Source of the DNA: Tsuneonella troitsensis
GTDB taxonomy: Bacteria; Pseudomonadota; Alphaproteobacteria; Sphingomonadales; Sphingomonadaceae
Reading direction: 5' to 3'
Assembly (NCBI RefSeq): GCF_001441535.1
Contig: NZ_LMAU01000003.1
Span: 310,001 to 374,000, forward strand
DNA: 64,000 nt
In this document: one piece after another, positions 45,051-54,170 of the stretch
How the letters are laid out: each line of letters begins with the position of its first letter
How positions within the stretch are numbered: position 1 is the stretch's first letter
Program-made: the position numbers and the translations under genes
The notes under the pieces: generated by a model
Seen by the model: the letters and a program-made list of their open reading frames with translations, nothing else
Told to the model about the DNA's origin: nothing
Database searches by the model: none

Positions 45051-46022
45051 TTAGATTTCGAAGCTGACCATCTTGGCCATGATGAACACGCCGATCCCCA
45101 TCCACACCATGCCGCCGAGGCCGGCGACAATCAGGCGATCGTCCGAGAAAAATCCCGCCAGATAGTCCGGGTTGATCCACCAGATCAGGAAGAACACGAT
45201 GAACGGCAGCGAACCCACGATGTAGGCCGAAGCCTTCGATTCCGAGCTCATCGCCTTGATCTTGAGCTTCATCTGGCTGCGCTTGCGCAACACGTCGGCA
45301 AGGTTCGACAGCGTCTCCGCGAGGTTGCCGCCCGTTTCGCGCTGGATCGCGAGGGTGATGCAGAAGAAGCTGAATTCGGCGATCCCCAGCCGGTCTGCGG
45401 TTACCTGGAGCGAATCCTCCATGGTCCGGCCGACACGGATGCGATCGACGATAGCCTTGAACTCGATTCCGACAGGCCCCTCGACTTCGGTCGCGACGAC
45501 CGAAAGGGTCTCGGTGACCGGAAGGCCCGAACGCAGGCCGCGGACGAGCAACTCGATCGCGTCGGGGAACTTGGCGTTGAACTGGTTGGTCCGCCGCTTG
45601 ATGAAGAAGTTCACCACCATGTGCGGGATGCCGGCGCCGGCGAACAAGCCGACTGCCAGGCTCAGCATCGGGGCTCCCGTGCGGAGGAACAGGAGGACCA
45701 TCACGAATACCGCTATGCCGACCGAGGCGTAGAGATACTGGCTTAGCGTCCAGCCCTTGCCGGTTCGGTCGAGCCGACCGGCGAGGGCATTGAGGCGCGA
45801 TCCGGAACCCGCGACCTTGAATGTCTTCGGCTTGCGGGCGGCGATCGCCTTCTTGAGCTGCGATTCGACCTTTGTGTCGGTGCTTTCCGAGTGCCGATAG
45901 CGCACCGCCTGAAGACGACGGTTGGCTTCCTTCACGGTCGACGGACCGGACAGAGCCGAATAGCCAAGAGCCATCACGGCAAGCAGCCCGCCGGCAAATA
46001 GCAGTAGCTGAAGAATGCTCAT
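45051..46022 (-). CDS. tadB: Tad/Cpa pilus inner-membrane platform protein TadB
   Basis: F-domain protein of 323 aa: an N-terminal membrane helix (LLLFAGGLLAVMALGYSAL), a helical pair around ~95-140, the F domain (FPDAIELLVRGLRSGLPVTETL, AIQRETGGNLAETLSNLADVL) and two C-terminal helices ending KMVSFEI. It starts 73 bp after the cpaE stop; in the standard order cpaF sits between cpaE and tadB, but the 73 bp cannot hold it. Confidence 0.93.
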   Translation of the reverse strand: MSILQLLLFAGGLLAVMALGYSALSGPSTVKEANRRLQAVRYRHSESTDTKVESQLKKAIAARKPKTFKVAGSGSRLNALAGRLDRTGKGWTLSQYLYASVGIAVFVMVLLFLRTGAPMLSLAVGLFAGAGIPHMVVNFFIKRRTNQFNAKFPDAIELLVRGLRSGLPVTETLSVVATEVEGPVGIEFKAIVDRIRVGRTMEDSLQVTADRLGIAEFSFFCITLAIQRETGGNLAETLSNLADVLRKRSQMKLKIKAMSSESKASAYIVGSLPFIVFFLIWWINPDYLAGFFSDDRLIVAGLGGMVWMGIGVFIMAKMVSFEI

Positions 46023-46095
46023 TGGACCGGTCCGTCCTCTCTAAGTGTCGGTCGCTGTCCGGCGGCGGGACTTATCCCGCCACCGGTTCAGTGCC

Positions 46096-47373
46096 TCAGG
46101 CGTCCACTTTGGCGGACGGCTTATCCTTCTTGGCAAGCAGCGACTTGAAATCGAAACCGCCGAGCAGCGACTTCTTCGCCGGTTCGTCACCCGCGGATTC
46201 TTCGTCGGAGGTGCCGATGACGCGATCTGCAAGCTGACGGATCGCTCCGCTCGCCTTGGTGCCACGGTTGGCTTCGGCAAACGTCTGACCAAGCTTTGCG
46301 GCGTTGGCCGCAGCCTTCACATCGTACGGTATCGTGAAGTCGATCTTGCGTTCGATCGACGCCTCGAAATCGGCCTTGCTGATCTCGGCGACCCCGGGCT
46401 GGACCTTGTTGGCGACGATCAGCGGCTGCGCATGGCCGGCATTGGTCTTGAGCCAGCTCAGGATGCGGATCGTGTCGCGTGCACTCGCCAGCGTCATCTC
46501 GGTGGCAAGGATCACGACGTTGACGTCCGCGAGCAGGTGCGGGAAATTGATCAGCATGTTCCGCGGGAGGTCGATCACCGTCATCTCGAAAGCGTGACGG
46601 AATTCCTCCTCGAGCTGAACGAAGGCGCTGCCGTCGGTCATCAGGGGAGAATTGATCGGTGCCTCGGCCGACAGGATCGCCAGGTTGTCGTTCGCCCGGA
46701 TCATCGCGCGTTCGATGAACAGTCCGTCGATACGGCTCGGATTGTCGATCGCGTCGGTCAGGCCGCGGCCTGGTTCGAGATCAAGCGCAAGCGCTCCGGT
46801 GCCGAAATGCACGTCGAGATCGAGCAGCGCTGTCGGCAGCTTGTGGTCGGACGAGAACATCCAAGCCAGCGAAGTCGCCAGCGTCGAAGCGCCGACGCCG
46901 CCGCGTGTCCCGACCACTGCGGTCGAGATATGGCGCTTGACCGCGTCGGGATCGTTCGATTTCGGCGCGGAGAACACCGCCTGGGCCTGAGTCAGAGCGT
47001 CGCGCAACTGGCTGGCAGACAAAGGCTTCAGCAGGTAGTCGTGGATGCCGCTCGCGATGAGGTCGCGATAGAGACGCACATCGTTCACCTGGCCGATCGC
47101 GACCACTACCGTGCCGGGTTCGCAAACCTCGGCCAGGGCGTTGATGTCGTTGAGCGGATCGCCGCTTTCCGACAGGTCGACCATCAGGATGTTCGGACTC
47201 GCGGCGACCGAGAGTGACTGCACTGCGTTGCGCAGTCCGCCCTTTGCGCACTTTTCAGGCTGCCAGCCCATTTCGATGACGACCGGGCGCAACGTGTCGA
47301 GCGCGGCCTCGTCGCAGATGAAGGCGGCGAAAGGATCGCGGCCACCGGGGCCTGGTTTCCAGGGAGCATTCAT
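46096..47373 (-). CDS. cpaE: Pilus assembly protein CpaE/TadZ, 425 aa
   Basis: A degenerate receiver-like N-terminal domain (NILMVDLSESGDPLNDI, ASGIHDYLLKPLSASQL) is followed by a MinD/ParA-type ATPase with deviant Walker A GTRGGVGASTLATSLA and the switch-region strand ALLDLDVHFG. TadZ/CpaE proteins mark the pole and recruit the Tad machine. It lies 4 bp after the cpaD stop, so the two are co-transcribed. Confidence 0.93.
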   Translation of the reverse strand: MNAPWKPGPGGRDPFAAFICDEAALDTLRPVVIEMGWQPEKCAKGGLRNAVQSLSVAASPNILMVDLSESGDPLNDINALAEVCEPGTVVVAIGQVNDVRLYRDLIASGIHDYLLKPLSASQLRDALTQAQAVFSAPKSNDPDAVKRHISTAVVGTRGGVGASTLATSLAWMFSSDHKLPTALLDLDVHFGTGALALDLEPGRGLTDAIDNPSRIDGLFIERAMIRANDNLAILSAEAPINSPLMTDGSAFVQLEEEFRHAFEMTVIDLPRNMLINFPHLLADVNVVILATEMTLASARDTIRILSWLKTNAGHAQPLIVANKVQPGVAEISKADFEASIERKIDFTIPYDVKAAANAAKLGQTFAEANRGTKASGAIRQLADRVIGTSDEESAGDEPAKKSLLGGFDFKSLLAKKDKPSAKVDA

Positions 47374-47377
47374 GGTC

Positions 47378-48031
47378 TTAGTTCCCTCCGCTTCCGCCAG
47401 ACGTACCCGCGGCCTTTAGTGCGCCGGAGCCGGTCGGTTCCTTCTCGCGATACGTCGTGATCGCCTTGGTCGAGCTCATGATGACGGTTTCGCCGGTACC
47501 GGCCTGGCCCTTCAGGAGATCTTCCGGGTTGGCGACCATGGCCGCCATGTTGCTGTTGATCGCGCAGCCGTATCCCGGCGCGGTGGCGTTTGCGTAATTC
47601 GTATCCGTCTTGCGGTCCCAGTTGGGGCAGTTCGGGACCGAGGCCGTCGAACGCGTGATCACCACGCGGGCGGTGCCGGGCTGAACCTGACCTTCAGTAA
47701 CCGGAGCGCCGTCGGCCAGAAGGATACCGTGGCGGGCCGCGATGGCGGCGACTGCCGCCTTCGTAGCGCCGCTGGCGACTGGGTCGTCGATCGAGACCCG
47801 ATCACCGTAGCGCAGGCTCATCGCATCGAACCAGCCGGCAACCCGCTGTTGCTCGGGGATCGACAGGCCATCGTAGTTGCTGGCCACGTCGAGCGTATAG
47901 GTCGTCCGCGCGACCACCGGCTGGCGGACGCTGTTGAGGCTGGCGTTATCCCAGGCCGGACCTGTACACGCGGCAGCCGAGAGGCCGAGGGTGAGGGCGA
48001 GTGCGCCCGCAATATGGCGTTTGATGGTCAT
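47378..48031 (-). CDS. cpaD: CpaD-family pilus assembly lipoprotein, 217 aa
   Basis: The start at ATG 48031 gives a lipoprotein signal ending LSAAAC, so the mature protein begins at a lipidated Cys. The CpaD core is visible in the DNASLNSVRQPVVARTTYTL, TEGQVQPGTARVVITRS and GCAINSNMAAMVANPEDLL stretches. It is thought to assist the secretin in the outer membrane. The extended frame upstream to 48148 overlaps cpaC and is not used. A Ser/Gly-rich C-terminal tail is present. Confidence 0.88.
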   Translation of the reverse strand: MTIKRHIAGALALTLGLSAAACTGPAWDNASLNSVRQPVVARTTYTLDVASNYDGLSIPEQQRVAGWFDAMSLRYGDRVSIDDPVASGATKAAVAAIAARHGILLADGAPVTEGQVQPGTARVVITRSTASVPNCPNWDRKTDTNYANATAPGYGCAINSNMAAMVANPEDLLKGQAGTGETVIMSSTKAITTYREKEPTGSGALKAAGTSGGSGGN

Positions 48032-48044
48032 CACTCTCACCTTC

Positions 48045-49610
48045 TCACTGGAGGCTGAAACCGGGCGCGGCGGCGCCCTTGTCGGTTTTCGCGGTGCGCC
48101 GCTTCTTGCGTTTGCCCTCTCCGCTGACGGACGAAGGAAGCGCGGCATCGGGCAATGCTTGCGAGATGCCCGGACCGGCCGGAACCTGATCCTGGGCCGC
48201 GGTCGGACCCGGACGCTGCATTCCAGTCACACCGGCGTTATCGCGCATTCCGAACAGGCGGGCGGCTTCGTCGGCGGCCCTGAAGCCGTCGGTCGGAAGC
48301 TTGATGTCGCGCTCGTTGACCGGGTTGACCAGGTACGGCGTCACCACGATCACCAGTTCGGTCTCGCCCTTGCGGAACGAGGTCGAGCGGAACAGGTTAC
48401 CCAGGATAGGAACGTCTCCGAGACCGGGGGTCTTGTCGATCGAGTTCTGGGCGTTATTGCTCATCAGTCCGGCGATCATGAAGCTCTGGCCCGAGCCGAG
48501 TTCGATCGTTGTTTCGGCGCGGCGAATGGTGAGTGCCGGAATCTGGAAGCCGTTGAGCGTGACCGCCCCCTGGCTCGAGAGTTCCGAAACCTCGGGGCGA
48601 ACCCGAAGGCTGATGCGCCCATTCGCCAGCACCGTCGGCGTATAGGCAAGGCTGACGCCGTACTTGCGGTATTCGATCGAAGTCGAGCCGAGGCCTTGGC
48701 TGATCGGGATCGGAAACTCGCCGCCGGCAAGGAAGTCGGCCGTTTCACCAGACAACGCGGTCAGGTTGGGCTGCGACAGCGTGCTGATAAGACCCACCCG
48801 CTCGGCGAGATCGAAGGCGCTTGCGATGTCGAGTCCGAACAGCTTGCCGAAGCCCGCGAGGGTCGATCCGCTCCCCGAACCTGTGACGAGACTACCGCCG
48901 TCCGGTGCCGAGGTGAAGCCAACACCGAGACCGGAAGGGCTGCCGGGAGTGTAAGTCGTAGTGGGTCCGCGGCCAGTCGTGACGCCGAACTTGAAACCGC
49001 CGGTCGTGTCGACCGTCTGTAGGTTGGCGCCGATTTCGCGAACCAGCGAGCGGCTGACCTCGGCGAACTTGACCTGCAGGTTCACCTGAAGCGGCGTAGC
49101 GGTCTTCAGGCGAGTGATGACGTTCGCGTCCTCGCCGACGAAAGCCTGGACGAGGCGCTCTGCCTCGGCAGCATCCTCGGGCGCAGCAACCGTGCCGGTG
49201 AGCAGGAAGGTGTTGGTGCCCATTGTGGCGACGTTCACCTTGGCTTCCGGCATCGCCAGCGCCAGCATCTGGTCGACGCTGTCGATGTTCGATCCGACGC
49301 GGACATTGGCCGACCAGATGATCGCACCAGCCTTGTTGCTGGCATAGACCGTGGTCACCCCGCCGGACTTGCCGAACAGGTAGAGCTGGCTCTCCGACTT
49401 GACCTGCACGTCGGCGATGTTGTCGTTGGCGATGAAGACATCGGCCATGTTACCCGGGATGTTGATCAGTTCGCCGCGACCGATCGACAGATTGATATCG
49501 CGGGTTGGCGAGATCACGTTCTGTGCGGCGGCGGGCAGGGCAGGCAGACCGACGAGCGGACCGGCGGCCATACTGGCGAGCAACAAAGTGGTGGTAAGGC
49601 GGCGTTTCAT
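48045..49610 (-). CDS. cpaC: Outer-membrane secretin CpaC (RcpA), 521 aa
   Basis: A signal peptide (MKRRLTTTLLLASMAAG..., cleavage at AAAQN) precedes the pilus N domain (NLSIGRGELINIPGNMADVF), a BON-like ring-forming region and the secretin domain with VNLQVKFAEVSRSLVREIGA and KTPGLGDVPILGNLFRS, the secretin signature, and ELVIVVTPYLVNPV. ATG 49610 is preceded by GGGGCA; longer starts reach into the cpaB gene. It forms the outer-membrane channel for the Flp pilus. Confidence 0.95.
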   Translation of the reverse strand: MKRRLTTTLLLASMAAGPLVGLPALPAAAQNVISPTRDINLSIGRGELINIPGNMADVFIANDNIADVQVKSESQLYLFGKSGGVTTVYASNKAGAIIWSANVRVGSNIDSVDQMLALAMPEAKVNVATMGTNTFLLTGTVAAPEDAAEAERLVQAFVGEDANVITRLKTATPLQVNLQVKFAEVSRSLVREIGANLQTVDTTGGFKFGVTTGRGPTTTYTPGSPSGLGVGFTSAPDGGSLVTGSGSGSTLAGFGKLFGLDIASAFDLAERVGLISTLSQPNLTALSGETADFLAGGEFPIPISQGLGSTSIEYRKYGVSLAYTPTVLANGRISLRVRPEVSELSSQGAVTLNGFQIPALTIRRAETTIELGSGQSFMIAGLMSNNAQNSIDKTPGLGDVPILGNLFRSTSFRKGETELVIVVTPYLVNPVNERDIKLPTDGFRAADEAARLFGMRDNAGVTGMQRPGPTAAQDQVPAGPGISQALPDAALPSSVSGEGKRKKRRTAKTDKGAAAPGFSLQ

Positions 49611-49675
49611 TGTCGTGCCCCTCGAATGGCTCGGTTTCGTGCCGATTGTGCGGATTGTGCGCGTTGCGGTGCTCA

Positions 49676-50767
49676 TCACGGCACCATCAGCATGGCAGGC
49701 GTAGCGGCTCCGATGGTCCGCCCGGCGGCATCGATTCCGGCCGCGGTGGCGTCCACGATCTTGCCGTCGCGTCCGATGGCGACAGTCGACGACGACTTGC
49801 CGCGGGTGACCGTAACGGTCGAGCGCGGGGCCGCCGGGACATAGGCCCGCGGCGGTGCACCAGGACCGCCTGCAGCAGGCGCGGGAGCCACGGTCGTGGT
49901 TCCGACGGTCCGGCGCTGGAAGCGCGAGACGTCGCCGCCGGTCTGGTAGGTCGTGGCACCTTCGCTCGGGCGGTTCATCGCCTCGCGCAACAGCTTCTCT
50001 TCCTCCTGCGGCGACACGCCGTCGGGGATCTTGACGTCACCCTGAGCGATGGCCCGCTCGAGCTCGCTCTGGCTGTCCGCGATCGAGCGCAGCGACAGGC
50101 TGAGCGTGCCGATGGTCTGCGCAACGGCAACCTTCTCGGCGATCTTGGGAGTCACTTCGAGCGTCACGGTCTTGAAGCTCTTGACGACGGTCTTGCCTTC
50201 CACGGTTTCGTGCGTGGTCGACTGGTCGGTCGCCAGTACGCGAAGGTTACGCAGGATGGTTTCCGACGCCTTCAGGCCATCGCCCTGTTCTGCCTTGACG
50301 GTCTGGGTGAGGACTAGGTCGACCCGGTCGCCCGGGAAGACGAAGCCGCCGACGCCGGTCTTGGCCGACACCGGCACGGTAACGGCGCGCATGCCGGGGC
50401 CGAGTGCGGCGGCCAGGAAGCCACGGTCGCCGGGCTTCACCAGCGAACCCTGCGTGACGGGCTCCCCGGCGGTAACCGGAAAGCGCACCACGGTTCCGAG
50501 CAGCTTCGAGACGTCGGATTCGCCTTCGATGAAGTAGGCGTCCTTGACGAGTTCCTTCGGCCACTGCTGGAAGCCGATGGCATCGGCAGTGATGATCGTC
50601 CCGGTCGGCAGCACGCGCTGTGCGACGAGGACCTTCGGTCCCTGCGGCACGGCTGCGGCCTCGGCCTCGGGGGCGGATGCCCCGGCGAACATGCTCCGCG
50701 CCATCATGGCGGTCACGACGGCGATCACCAGAGCGCCCACCAGCAGCAGTAGCTTCTTCCTGTCCAT
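49676..50767 (-). CDS. cpaB: Flp pilus assembly protein CpaB (RcpC), 363 aa
   Basis: An N-terminal membrane helix (KKLLLLVGALVIAVVTAMM) leads to a SAF domain (VAQRVLPTGTIITADAI) and the RcpC/CpaB domain (GMRAVTVPVSAKTGVGGFVFPGDRVDL). The C-terminal third is Pro/Ala/Ser-rich and poorly conserved. ATG 50767 has AAGGGGG upstream. It is thought to act in the periplasm with the secretin. It lies 88 bp after cpaA. Confidence 0.93.
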   Translation of the reverse strand: MDRKKLLLLVGALVIAVVTAMMARSMFAGASAPEAEAAAVPQGPKVLVAQRVLPTGTIITADAIGFQQWPKELVKDAYFIEGESDVSKLLGTVVRFPVTAGEPVTQGSLVKPGDRGFLAAALGPGMRAVTVPVSAKTGVGGFVFPGDRVDLVLTQTVKAEQGDGLKASETILRNLRVLATDQSTTHETVEGKTVVKSFKTVTLEVTPKIAEKVAVAQTIGTLSLSLRSIADSQSELERAIAQGDVKIPDGVSPQEEEKLLREAMNRPSEGATTYQTGGDVSRFQRRTVGTTTVAPAPAAGGPGAPPRAYVPAAPRSTVTVTRGKSSSTVAIGRDGKIVDATAAGIDAAGRTIGAATPAMLMVP

Positions 50768-50855
50768 GGCTATCAAAGCCCCCTTGCGTCACTCGCCCGA
50801 TCCCACGGGCGGGAATGGTTTCCGTGGTTAAGCGGCGAACGGTTAAAATCAGGTA

Positions 50856-51344
50856 TCATCCGGCGATCGCCCCTTGCGCGGCCGGCAGATAGTGCGTCCC
50901 CAGAACCCATAGTCCGGCGGCTGCGATGGCGACGCCGTAGGGGATCGCCACCCGGTCGCGCTGGCGCCGGGCAATGTGCCAGGCCCCCATAACGATCGTC
51001 AGCACACCGCCGACAAGCGCCATCACGATCAGCAGCTTGAGGAACCAGGTCGGCTCGATCCACAGCGCCAGCGCAGTGAGCAACTTCACGTCACCGCCAC
51101 CCATCCACTTGAGCGCGAACAGAGCAGCGAAGACAACGAAGGCGCCGAAGCCGACGGCCAGTTGCAGGGCCACTCCTGGCCACAGATCGAGACCGCTCGC
51201 CCACCAGTATAGCGGGGCGGTCAGGGCAATTCCGGCATTCAGCCAATTGTCGATCTGACGCCGCCTCCAGTCTGTCGCAGCGGCGACGACCAGTGCGATT
51301 GCAAGGGCCACGAGCAGCCCGTAGTGCAGGTAATTGCCCAGCAT
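50856..51344 (-). CDS. cpaA: Prepilin peptidase CpaA/TadV (A24 family), 162 aa
   Basis: A small, six-helix membrane Asp protease. The two catalytic Asp are in ATDWRRRQIDNWLN near the N-terminus and MGGGDVKLLTALALW (GxGD motif). It lacks the N-terminal methylase part of larger PilD enzymes, as expected for TadV. It would cleave the Flp prepilin, but no flp gene is seen upstream or elsewhere in the window. It is the first gene of the minus-strand pilus operon; its start lies inside the open frame of the divergent hydrolase. Confidence 0.92.
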   Translation of the reverse strand: MLGNYLHYGLLVALAIALVVAAATDWRRRQIDNWLNAGIALTAPLYWWASGLDLWPGVALQLAVGFGAFVVFAALFALKWMGGGDVKLLTALALWIEPTWFLKLLIVMALVGGVLTIVMGAWHIARRQRDRVAIPYGVAIAAAGLWVLGTHYLPAAQGAIAG

Positions 51345-52394
51345 TGGAAAGCCCCCAACAGTCCCCTTGACCGTGGTGCTAGCGACCAGTGCTTACCAAA
51401 CGGTAACCAAACCCGGAGCCGAGTTATTAGTCACCCCAGGAAAGTTGCAGGAAACCCTGATCGGCGCCGAGCAATTCCTGCCGGCGCCATCGAAAGCCTA
51501 TGGACGGCGCCTGGCGGACACAGGATCCGCCGGATCGATCTTAAGCCGCTTTCGGGCGGGGCGCGCGGCGGAATACTGTTTCTCCCTGGGCGCGGTGACT
51601 TCTACGAAAAATACCTCGAAACCCTCGCCGACTGGCGGGACCGCGGCTGGCTCGCCACCGGGATCGATTGGCGCGGTCAAGGCGGTTCGGGGCGGCTTGG
51701 GGCCGACGCAGTTACCGGTCACGTCGGAGACTTTCACGACTGGGTGGGCGATCTTGCCGCCTTCTGGGCAGACTGGACGAGGGAAGCGCCGGGCCCGCAC
51801 GTGATAGTCGGTCATTCGATGGGAGGACACCTGGCTCTGCGCGCCGCAACGGAAGGCAAGGTGAGTCCGGACGCGATGATTCTCGTGGCGCCCATGCTCG
51901 GCTTTCGCGGAAAGATGCCCCCTGCCTTGATGCACACTGTGGCTCGCGCGATGACACGGGTCGGCGATCCGCGCCGTCCGGCCTGGAAGTGGAGCGAAAA
52001 GCCGGGTGAACCGCCTGCCTCCCGCAAGCACATGCTGACGCATGATGACGATCGATACGAAGATGAACTCTGGTGGCGTTCGCAGCGACCCGAACTCGTC
52101 ATGGGACCGGGCAGTTGGGGCTGGGTTGAACGGGGCTTCGCCTCGATGCGCGCGCTCGCCGCACCGGGCGTACTCGAAGCGATGACGGTGTCTACTCTCA
52201 TCCTCGCAGCCACGAACGATCAGCTGGTGAGCTGGCCTGCAATAGCCGCAGCGGCCGCGCGTTTGCCGAACGTGGAGCTTGTTCGGTTCGGCCCTGAATC
52301 GCATCATGAGATCCTGCGCGAGACGGATGCGGTCCGTGATCGGGCGATGGATGCGATCGACGCTTTTCTTGCGCAGGTGCTCGACGGGGCATGA
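51324..52394 (+). CDS. Alpha/beta hydrolase (lysophospholipase-like), start uncertain
   Basis: The core is clear: GILFLPGRGDFYEKY (oxyanion strand), HVIVGHSMGGHLALRAA (Ser nucleophile elbow), LILAATNDQLVSW (Asp region) and ESHHEILRE (His). It resembles PldB-like lysophospholipases. Homology starts near NPDRRRAIPAGA (~51460), but there is no ATG, GTG or TTG in frame between there and GTG 51324, and the intervening codons look non-coding. A non-canonical ATT/ATC start is possible, so the 5' boundary given is an upper limit. Its stop overlaps the following flavoprotein start (ATGA). Confidence 0.78.
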   Translation: MQVIAQHWKAPNSPLDRGASDQCLPNGNQTRSRVISHPRKVAGNPDRRRAIPAGAIESLWTAPGGHRIRRIDLKPLSGGARGGILFLPGRGDFYEKYLETLADWRDRGWLATGIDWRGQGGSGRLGADAVTGHVGDFHDWVGDLAAFWADWTREAPGPHVIVGHSMGGHLALRAATEGKVSPDAMILVAPMLGFRGKMPPALMHTVARAMTRVGDPRRPAWKWSEKPGEPPASRKHMLTHDDDRYEDELWWRSQRPELVMGPGSWGWVERGFASMRALAAPGVLEAMTVSTLILAATNDQLVSWPAIAAAAARLPNVELVRFGPESHHEILRETDAVRDRAMDAIDAFLAQVLDGA

Positions 52395-53521
52395 CCGAGG
52401 TGTTCGACATCGCGGTCGTCGGCGCTGGCATTGCCGGCGCCAGCCTGGCGACGGAACTCGCTGTGCAAGGAGCGGGCCGGGTCGTGCTGCTCGAGGCAGA
52501 GGATGCGCCGGGATATCACACGACAGGGCGCTCGGCGGCCTTCTGGGAGGAATGCTACGGCGGGCCCGACGTCGTTCCGCTGACGCTGGCATCGGGTCCC
52601 TGGCTCCGAGAACACGGCTTTCTGGCGCCACGTGGCGCTCTTTACGTCGGGCAGGCTTCCGACGAGGACTCGCTCGACGGCTTCATGGAAACATTCGCAG
52701 GCAGCGGGGTGAGCATCGAGCGTCTTGGCCCCTCAGCTCTGGCCGAACGCCTGCCGGGAGTGCGCGGTGAGTTTTCCGGCGCAGTGTGGGAACCGGCCTG
52801 TGCCGACATCGACGTGGCGGCGCTTCATCAGCACTATCTCGGGCAAGCGAAACGCGCTGGCGTAGAGCTGAAGACGCGCTGGCGCGCGACTGTAGCCGAG
52901 CGTGAAGGCGAAGGCTGGCGCCTCGAGAACGACCGAGGCGATGCGCTGCGCGTCGCGGTGGTAGCCAATGCCGCGGGCGCCTGGGCGGACAGCTTCGCCG
53001 AACTTGCAGGATCGCGGGCGCTAGGCATCCAGCCATTACGACGCACGGTCGCGCAGTTGCGCACTTTCCCCGCGCCGCCCGTCGATCTTCCGCTGGTGCT
53101 CGACATTGCCGGGCGGTTCTACTTCAAGCCGGAAAGCGGACGCTTGTGGCTGTCTCCTCACGACGAGGTCCCGTCGCCGCCCTGCGATGCTGCGCCCGAG
53201 GAACTGGCTGTCGCGGAGGCGATCGACCGTTTCGAACGCGTCGTCGACTGGCAGGTGCGGGCCGTCGAGCGTAAGTGGGCCGGGCTCAGGAGCTTCGCGC
53301 CGGATCGACTGCCCGTCTACGGCTTCGATCCGCTAGTAAAGGGGCTGTTCTGGTTCGCCGGGCAAGGTGGGTTCGGTATTCAGACGGCGCCAGCTGCCGC
53401 GCGGCTTGCCGCTCAGCTATTGCTGGGCCGCGAGCCGGACGCGATGACCGAACGGCTCGATCCGGCACTCTACGCCCCATCGCGCTTTAACCCGGCTGGA
53501 CTTGGGACTGATAAAAGTTAG
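52391..53521 (+). CDS. FAD-dependent oxidoreductase, DadA/glycine-oxidase-like, 376 aa
   Basis: The N-terminal FDIAVVGAGIAGASLATELA carries the GxGxxG FAD motif, and GYHTTGRSAAFWEECYGG is typical of DAO-family enzymes. The C-terminal segment WAGLRSFAPDRLPVYGFDP, then GLFWFAGQGGFGIQTAPA, closes the FAD site. It oxidises an amine, amino acid or 2-hydroxy acid; the exact substrate is unknown. It is coupled by ATGA to the hydrolase, so the two may act in one pathway. Confidence 0.88.
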   Translation: MTEVFDIAVVGAGIAGASLATELAVQGAGRVVLLEAEDAPGYHTTGRSAAFWEECYGGPDVVPLTLASGPWLREHGFLAPRGALYVGQASDEDSLDGFMETFAGSGVSIERLGPSALAERLPGVRGEFSGAVWEPACADIDVAALHQHYLGQAKRAGVELKTRWRATVAEREGEGWRLENDRGDALRVAVVANAAGAWADSFAELAGSRALGIQPLRRTVAQLRTFPAPPVDLPLVLDIAGRFYFKPESGRLWLSPHDEVPSPPCDAAPEELAVAEAIDRFERVVDWQVRAVERKWAGLRSFAPDRLPVYGFDPLVKGLFWFAGQGGFGIQTAPAAARLAAQLLLGREPDAMTERLDPALYAPSRFNPAGLGTDKS

Positions 53522-53556
53522 GCTATCCACCTCATCTTCATGAGAGGAATTCACCG

Positions 53557-53733
53557 ATGGCGCACACGTTCGAAATCTACCGGGACAAGGCCGGCGAGTA
53601 TCGCGTCCGGTTCAAGTACAACTCGGAGACGATGTTCTCCACCGAGGGATACTCGAGCAAGTCCAGCGCCCAGAATGCGATCGATTCGATCAAGAAGAAC
53701 GGACCAGCCGCGCCGATCCAAGATAACAGCTAA
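53557..53733 (+). CDS. YegP-like DUF1508 small protein, 58 aa
   Basis: The short frame from ATG 53557 to TAA 53731 gives [20 protein letters not shown] followed by [20 protein letters not shown] and IDSIKKN, a single DUF1508 unit (E. coli YegP has two). GAGAGG lies 11-16 bp upstream. Function of the family is unknown. It ends head-on with rnhA, the two stop codons sharing bases. Confidence 0.88.
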   Translation: MAHTFEIYRDKAGEYRVRFKYNSETMFSTEGYSSKSSAQNAIDSIKKNGPAAPIQDNS

Positions 53734-54170
53734 CGCCTGAAGATCGACTCGGCAGCTGCCACCGCCAAGGCGTCTGCGCGCTCGTTCTCAGGGTGGCCGT
53801 TGTGCCCGCGGACCCAGATCCATTCGATCTTGTGCGGTTTCGCCGCCGCAATCAGCTCGTGCCACAAGTCGGCGTTGCGGACGGGCTGTTTGCTGGCGTT
53901 CTTCCAACCGTTCCGCTGCCACCCGTGGACCCACTTGGTGATGCCGTCGAGAACGTACTTGCTGTCCGAATGCAGCGCGATATCGCAGGGCTCGATCAAG
54001 GCTTCGAGTGCCTTGATCGCGGCGGTCATCTCCATTCGGTTGTTGGTCGTTTCCGGCGCGGTGCCCGACAGCTCCTTTTCGTGGCGACCCATGCGCAGGA
54101 TTGCGCCCCAGCCTCCGGGACCGGGGTTGCCCTTGCAGGCCCCGTCGGTGAAAATCTCTACTTTCTTCAT
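53730..54170 (-). CDS. rnhA: Ribonuclease HI
   Basis: RNase HI cleaves RNA in RNA-DNA hybrids. The acidic active site is visible: Asp in [19 protein letters not shown], Glu in [16 protein letters not shown], Asp in [15 protein letters not shown], and the last Asp in [12 protein letters not shown], with the [12 protein letters not shown] loop. The start at ATG 54170 overlaps the thrB stop (ATGA); the longer frame to 54665 lies in thrB. Length 146 aa is normal. Confidence 0.96.
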   Translation of the reverse strand: MKKVEIFTDGACKGNPGPGGWGAILRMGRHEKELSGTAPETTNNRMEMTAAIKALEALIEPCDIALHSDSKYVLDGITKWVHGWQRNGWKNASKQPVRNADLWHELIAAAKPHKIEWIWVRGHNGHPENERADALAVAAAESIFRR

